Assembly (NCBI GenBank): GCA_034766995.1
Contig: CM068314.1
Location: 25,110,608 to 25,174,607 of the forward strand
Direction: 5' to 3'
Origin: Acanthacorydalis orientalis
Taxonomy: Eukaryota; Arthropoda; Insecta; Megaloptera; Corydalidae
DNA length: 64,000 bases
The notes under the pieces: model-generated
Databases searched by the model: none
What the model was told of the DNA's origin: nothing
The model's input: the letters and a program-made list of their open reading frames with translations, nothing else
Made by a program: the position numbers and the translations under genes
Part shown: one piece after another, positions 58,055 to 64,000 of the stretch
Numbering within the stretch: the first letter of the stretch is position 1
Layout: each line of letters starts with the position of its first letter

Positions 58055-58488
58055 TGCATAATTAATATACAATTCAAAATTCTATCCTTTTTTTATCATT
58101 ACTTGATAACAAATAATTACTAATAGTACACCAAACTAGAACAATAAGCACAATACTTTATCAAACTGGTGAAATTATTGCATTGACAGATGTGACATTA
58201 CATACGTATGTGGCAACTATCAGAGAATGTATAGAAAGTTTATGTTTGCTTCTATTGAGAATGCAACCTAAAAACAAAAAACAACTACAAATAATAAATA
58301 TAGTGACATTATGAAAGCTACGAAATGAGAATAAAAATGTAATGTATTAAAAATGGTATTTATAAATTTTATATAAAATTCTGACTACCATGTAGCAATT
58401 AATTCTCATTCCTTCATATATATTATAAAGAAATTATTCATTTTTTTTAAATATACATGTTTGTATGCATACATATACATACACACAC

Positions 58489-58523
<35 letters not shown>

Positions 58524-60729
58524 TTACTATAAAATAAAGGATTTCCAAACGTTTTTAAATAACTTTTGAATGTAAAGAATTGAAGTTAGAACCTACCAAT
58601 TATACTTAATAAATAATTTTTTATACATTTGTTTAGATTGTGTTTTGTACTTTTCAAATAAATAAAAGAATAACACAAAAACACTACTTTCATGAAATAT
58701 TATATTGGAAAAAAATAATTTGCTGTCTAAAATTGAGTTGTCATATTTTTTTTTAATTTAAAGCATTCAGTTACTGTTTTCAATGAACTCACTCGTAAAA
58801 CAAATGTGAGTTTATAAAAAATGTGAAATTAAAATAACAGTTATACACTTAATAGTTTATTGACATATGAAAGTTTAATTTTCAATCAGCTAATAGCTTG
58901 ATCAGGAATTTATGTATAGATATATATGTTTGGAATGTTGATATATTTATTTTTAATAATTTTGCTTGCCTACTTTAATATATTAAATAATTATTTTTGA
59001 AATTAAAATTAACACTGAGTACTATGCTTGCTGTCAACAGATAACATTGGGTTTGTAATCAAATCATACACTCCTAGTATAGTATATACTTTTTTTATTT
59101 ACATATAAAGAATATTAATTTTTGATGTTTAAGAAGTAATTAAACTTTTCAAATAATAAATAATTTTTTTGTAACTTTTTCACAAAAGAAATTTTATTAA
59201 AATGACATAATTGCAAATTAACTGTACTTGGTTTGGAAATAATATTATATGATATATAATAGACATGCATACATGTAAAACAAATCTTTCATAATTAAAA
59301 AAAAATAAAGTTAAACTACACAGTAAAACAACTTACTGTTACATATCATATATTGTTTTGCCCTGTTTTAAATTACTTTTTTCTCTGATAATTGTTTTAA
59401 TTATGGAAGTTAATACCATTTCTTACTTTTTATTCTAGTTCTTCCTGCTGTCTCCAACAGTCATGATCAGTATACTGTGTGTGGAGTTTTTAAACTACTC
59501 ATATTTTGCATGAACAGTGCTCATGTGTTATGATTTAAGTTAGTTAAGAACATATGTTTCTTGCACTGTTATTTTTAATGTGGATTATGTTTTAAATAAT
59601 TATTTTCTAATTTCAATTAATTTTATCAATTAAAAATGAATACAGTTGAAATTAATAACATACTGATTTAAATTATCAGAAAAATGAAAACATTTTTATT
59701 ATTCTATTGTTATTATATATTTCACATAAAATTTACTTAGTTTTTACTTATTAAATTTTGAAATATGTTGCTGTACATAGCATATAATACAGTATAAAGA
59801 AACAGTTGTTCACTTATATTTTTTTAAGATAACATTTATTTTATTTCTGTGCACCATCTTAAATCAAAAATAACTTATTTATACAAGTGGATTTAGATAT
59901 AAAATAAGAGATTAACTCTCAGAATTTGTCCATAATTTAATGAAAATGAATTTTTATGTTCACTCCTTATTTATATGTTTATCTAAAAGTAACATGTCCT
60001 TTTTGGTAACATCTAGTCATTAGGCAGCCTTGATTAATTAAATTTTTATAAATTGCTTGTATTCAATTATTTAAATTCTCACATAAACAAAGCTGGAATT
60101 AGAAATGATTCAAAACAAGAGTATAAATATTACTTTCATTTACTGTTGCTAAATGAAATTCAATACTATACATTTAAAAAAAATCTCAAAACGTTAACCT
60201 TGATTCATCTACGCACTGTAATAAAATGTTAAATCTACAGTCCCATACGAAATTGCTGAGATATATACTCAGTAAATTTATGTAAAATGTTTATTTTGAA
60301 TTATTTAGTACTTACTCAAAACATTAATGATAATACGTTATATTTTAAATGCTCAAAACAAAAGTAAGAAAGAATATGTTCTAAATTAACAAAAACATTT
60401 GGGAAAAAATTCTTTATGCTGTAATTTATTACTGTTTTCACTTATTATTAACACATAAATTTTGTCAATATAATACATGTATTCATGCACATATCAATCA
60501 CATTTGTATATATAGTCAAATATACTTTAAAATTGAATTTTTTTTGTATATTTTCTTACTTTGCCCACTTTATTTCGTTTTGTATATATCTTAATGTATA
60601 TTTTTTAAGAATGATTAAAATTCAATTATTGGAAACATATCTAATTTTTCAATCATAGAAAAATTAAGATTCATATGAACTGAAATAAAAGATGAATGAC
60701 ATACAATTTTTTTATATTTATAGAAAGAA

Positions 60730-60766
<37 letters not shown>

Positions 60767-61189
60767 TGAAATAAAATCAATTTTACCAATAGAACAATGG
60801 TAAAGAATAAGAGAAACTTTATAATGAATTAAAACATATACAATTACCTGAAAATCACTCACGCATATGCTTTTAAAGTGCAGGCCGATATAATCATTTA
60901 TAAATATGCACATATACACATGCAGGACAGTGTTTCTCATTTACACACGCGCTCAAGATGGGCTAGCTACATAGTAGTTATAATTGCTTAAATACAATAT
61001 GTTACAATAAACACAAATTTTGCATATCATTGTATCTAATTGCAAATTCTTCTTTTGACTTGTGACAAATTAACGTACTGATCGCTTAATTTGTCATAAT
61101 TATAATATTCGACAAACATTTTAAATAACATATAATATCTACAAGTAAATCACACCTGCCGAAACCACATCATAAGTCTTAGATGATTG

Positions 61190-61472
61190 TGTTTACAAAC
61201 ATATACACATATATGTATATATATATACATATATATATACATATACATATATACATACATACATACATATATATATATAGATATATAGATATATACATAC
61301 ATACATACATATATATATATAGATATATACATATATATGTATATATCTGTATATATACATATATATATATACATACATATATATATATATATATACATAT
61401 ATATGTATATATCTGTATATATACATATATATATATATATCTGTATATATATATATATATATATATACATAC

Positions 61473-61523
<51 letters not shown>

Positions 61524-61578
61524 CATACATATATATATACATACATATATATATATATATACATACATACATATATAT

Positions 61579-61609
<31 letters not shown>

Positions 61610-61640
61610 CATACATACATACATATTTATATATATATAT

Positions 61641-61700
<60 letters not shown>
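61190..61700. repeat. Compound (TA)n/(CATA)n microsatellite, ~510 bp
   Basis: About 510 bp alternating between TA runs and CATACATACATA runs, with a higher-order unit of TACATACATACATATATATAT type repeated several times, and GATATA variants at 61270-61450. It reads open in several frames on both strands as Y/I/H/C/M strings, which are not genes. Confidence 0.97.
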
Positions 61701-61703
<3 letters not shown>

Positions 61704-61854
61704 TAATGTGCCAAAATAAAATTTGAATGAAAGTAGTTTGCACAATAACTTATTTTTAAAATTAAATCTTACTCACTAATATTAAGTTTTTTGCATGATC
61801 TTATAACTTTACACACAAATATTTCATTGTTTTCACAATCGCATTAAAACTTCG

Positions 61855-61860
61855 TTTATT
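61855..61860 (-). terminator. Cka: Candidate poly(A) signal of striatin
   Basis: TTTATT on the plus strand (AATAAA on the minus), about 330 nt below the striatin stop codon. One of several possible signals; chosen as the first clear one past the coding end. Confidence 0.3.
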
Positions 61861-62187
61861 GTATCAAGCATATATGCCCAAGACAATAAAACTGAAGGAC
61901 TGTCACATTTACACCTTTTATAAAGTCAAAGTAATATATATAAAAAAAATACAGATCAACATAAATATTTCCATACAAAATAAAATTTAAAAAATACACC
62001 GATCTGCAAACAGTCTGTATATAAACTGAATAAGTAGTACGAACAAATCATTTATAAAAGCAAAAATAATAAATAAATAAAGAAAATGACATTAAACTAC
62101 ATGTCACTATGCAATGTGGCATTCGGTAGGTATTTTGCAGCAAGTAAACAAGGGTAAAGGTGCTGCAAGAACCCGATTTGTCACTTC

Positions 62188-64000
62188 TCACACAAACACT
62201 TTTGCAAGCCCATCAGCGCCTGCACTTGCAATGAATGGTTGTGATGGATGAAAAGCAACATCTAGAATAGACTCATCAAATTTCTTTCGGTGAGCTGTTA
62301 TTTCCTGAACGCATGTTTTGTTATCAAGATGCCATAAGCGAATCGAACAATCGTGACTACCAGATAGCAAATATAGTCCATTTGGATCTACTGCTAAACT
62401 TGTAACAGCATCTAGATGTGCAACCATTGAGTGCACTAATTTCCCTGTAGTATTGTCCCAAAAACGTATATGACGGTCTTCATGTGCAGTTACGCTAAGT
62501 GGTAATGTTGGATGACATACAACTCGATTGATCTGTCTACCAGCTGCACTACCCGTAACATCAGCACTCGCTTCAAAACGTATTACTGGAATTCCTTTTT
62601 CACTATCATAAATTAAGCATTGACCGTTACTATGGGCAGCAAGTATACGACCTGCTTCATCGCCTACGAAATCAACAGATGTTGGAACACCATCCTGTTC
62701 TGATGACAGTGTTGTTAACAATGGTGCTTTTGATTGCGGTGTCCATAATTTAATTGTACCATCAGCACTACAAGATAATAATTGAGATCGCTGTGAATGT
62801 ACAGAAAGTCCCCATACAGCATCTGTATGGCCTTCTAAAGTAGCAGCGAGTACATCAGGTTCAAATGAATCATAAGGATCGATATTTGCATGAGGCATTG
62901 TCCAACGACGAATTGTTCCATCGAGACCTCCTGAATAACACTGATCGCCACCGCTTGACATAGCAAGACACAAAACTGGACCATCGTGTGAACGAAAAGT
63001 ATACAGTGGTTCAACATCAAGAGAAGCAGATTTTTTGGCTGGTACGGTTTTCTGCAAATTCCATAATTTAAGTGTATGATCTTCACTTGCTGTAATTAAT
63101 ACTGGTTCAGTAGGATGAAAAGCAAGTGCTCGGACACCATCAAAATGACTTCGTAACGTATACTTTGCATTCCATGTCTTTCGAAATGATTCTTTATTTG
63201 TTGTGATATCATAAGTAGCTTCTGCATCATTATTTACGGTTAACTGGGCAAGTTCTCCAAGACCAAGCCCCCCATCTACCATGTTTTCTTCGTCTCTAAC
63301 ACCAAGTGGTCTCCGTGGAATTCCTGCCATTTGAAAACCTATACCTTGACTCCAATCAGGAGTTGAATCACCTTGGCCACGTAGGTCATTCACATTTGCA
63401 TGTTCAGTTTCTGTTAATAAATTAAGTTCATTTAAAACTTCTTCTGCTTCAGCATCAACATCAACAGTTAAATCTTCATTTAATATTACAGTTGATTTTC
63501 CTTTTCTTTTTGCAGAACGAACATCATCATCTATATCATCTGGTGTATCAAGATCTAGTTCATCAGACATGTCATCTTCATCATCCATATCATCTTGTTG
63601 TTGTAAAAATTCAAAGTTAGCCATTACAGCTGCTTCAGTATCTAAAATCATGGCTTCAGCTAATAATCCAGGCTGTGTTTTTTTAGCAGGAGTGCGTCGA
63701 CCTGGATTTTCACTTGCTCTTTTGTTAGATTCATTACTGTTTATGTTTGTTCCATTTAAATTTTCTTCTTGTTCAGCATTGTTATTTAAGCCTAATAACG
63801 ATCGTACTCTATTTGATCGCACATCGATAATTGTATCCGTATAACCTATTTCCTGAAGATATTGACGTAACAGCTGCCTACCCTGCCTCCAAGTAACATT
63901 AGAAACTGAACTAAATGGAGTTTCTGCATCTGCTCCAGGGAGTTCTGTTGCAGGATCATCTACAGGAGGTTTCATATCCCCTTGTTGTAAATCTACACCA
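62188..64000 (-). CDS. Cka: Striatin / Connector of kinase to AP-1, C-terminal part (partial)
   Basis: Role: striatins scaffold the STRIPAK complex, joining PP2A A/C subunits with Mob4, STRIP and GCK-type kinases; the fly member is Cka. The window shows about 603 codons in one exon, open to the edge at 64000, so the N-terminal caveolin-binding and coiled-coil part is missing. Seen in order: striatin block LRQYLQEIGYTDTIIDVRSN then RVRSLLGLN; an acidic stretch (DDMDDEDDMSDELDLDTPDD); a linker with GLGELAQLTV; then seven WD40 blades from YTLRSHFDGVRALAFHPTEP to the end FIASAGADGLAKVFV, with canonical GH/WD-type ends such as HTLKLWNL, GTIKLWTP, HIRFWDN and SIRLWHL. The end KVFV is the family C-terminus. 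The stop is TGA at 62190-62188. The in-frame Met at 63975 is internal, not the start. Confidence 0.95.
   Translation of the reverse strand, partial: GVDLQQGDMKPPVDDPATELPGADAETPFSSVSNVTWRQGRQLLRQYLQEIGYTDTIIDVRSNRVRSLLGLNNNAEQEENLNGTNINSNESNKRASENPGRRTPAKKTQPGLLAEAMILDTEAAVMANFEFLQQQDDMDDEDDMSDELDLDTPDDIDDDVRSAKRKGKSTVILNEDLTVDVDAEAEEVLNELNLLTETEHANVNDLRGQGDSTPDWSQGIGFQMAGIPRRPLGVRDEENMVDGGLGLGELAQLTVNNDAEATYDITTNKESFRKTWNAKYTLRSHFDGVRALAFHPTEPVLITASEDHTLKLWNLQKTVPAKKSASLDVEPLYTFRSHDGPVLCLAMSSGGDQCYSGGLDGTIRRWTMPHANIDPYDSFEPDVLAATLEGHTDAVWGLSVHSQRSQLLSCSADGTIKLWTPQSKAPLLTTLSSEQDGVPTSVDFVGDEAGRILAAHSNGQCLIYDSEKGIPVIRFEASADVTGSAAGRQINRVVCHPTLPLSVTAHEDRHIRFWDNTTGKLVHSMVAHLDAVTSLAVDPNGLYLLSGSHDCSIRLWHLDNKTCVQEITAHRKKFDESILDVAFHPSQPFIASAGADGLAKVFV

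Larger units (their letters stand above)
58055..62187. other. Intergenic: Syntaxin 5 to striatin
   Basis: 4.1 kb between two minus-strand genes. The Syntaxin 5 promoter should lie just above 58054. Contents seen: (TA)n at 58490-58520 and 60735-60763, the large TA/CATA array at 61190-61700, and the striatin 3'UTR from 62187 downward. A block near 60860-60960 (GTGCAGGCCGATATAATC on) is less AT-rich, but no feature was recognised in it. Confidence 0.65.

Noticed and set aside
61150..61745. Long open frames on both strands (up to 188 codons) over the TA/CATA array
   Set aside because: They are pure Y/I/H/C/M repeats produced by the microsatellite in every frame; there is no composition or homology typical of a protein.
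63569..63844. 91-codon plus-strand frame over striatin
   Set aside because: It is the antisense shadow of the striatin acidic linker (Ser-rich from the complement of Asp/Glu codons).

Overview
This is a eukaryotic nuclear window, almost certainly from an insect. It is very AT-rich, has spliced genes with GT-AG introns, many long (TA)n and TA/CATA microsatellites, and decayed mariner transposons. The order cannot be fixed from this window alone. No prokaryotic features (operons, Shine-Dalgarno sites, CRISPR, phage) are present.

Layout. (1) 504-36017 (+): a complete VPS13D gene. I traced 54 coding exons. Every junction keeps frame and the exons sum to 12,789 nt, about 4,262 aa plus stop. The product is a bridge-like lipid-transfer protein with an N-terminal chorein region, a UBA domain, a VAB/SHR-BD region, a ricin-B-like lectin segment and a C-terminal ATG2_C/PH-like region. 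Its introns hold three decayed mariner copies, two TTAA-flanked MITE-like elements and most of the (TA)n arrays. (2) 39857-44032 (+): a five-exon TPRG1L-type gene (hSac2 domain) of 348 aa, with a possible stop-containing cassette exon. (3) 48505-53536 (+): LRPPRC / bicoid stability factor, four exons, 1,376 aa, a mitochondrial PPR protein. (4) 58054-55642 (-): Syntaxin 5, three exons, 379 aa, convergent with LRPPRC. (5) 64000-62188 (-): the C-terminal part of striatin/Cka with seven WD40 repeats, running off the right edge.

The genes are unrelated housekeeping functions: lipid transfer at organelle contacts, an hSac2-domain regulator, mitochondrial RNA stability, ER-Golgi SNARE fusion and the STRIPAK scaffold. 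There is no sign of coordinated function beyond two of them (VPS13D, LRPPRC) bearing on mitochondria. Intergenic stretches at 36018-39856, 44033-48504 and 58055-62187 contain microsatellites, a repeat family seen twice, and one decayed coding-like relic of unknown origin.

I found no clearly new biological system. The best leads are the TPRG1L exon with an in-frame TGA, a 36-nt in-frame microexon candidate in VPS13D, a phospho-FFAT-like site in VPS13D, two related TTAA-flanked elements in one intron, a repeat end shared by two loci, and a TA repeat that takes the place of a polypyrimidine tract.
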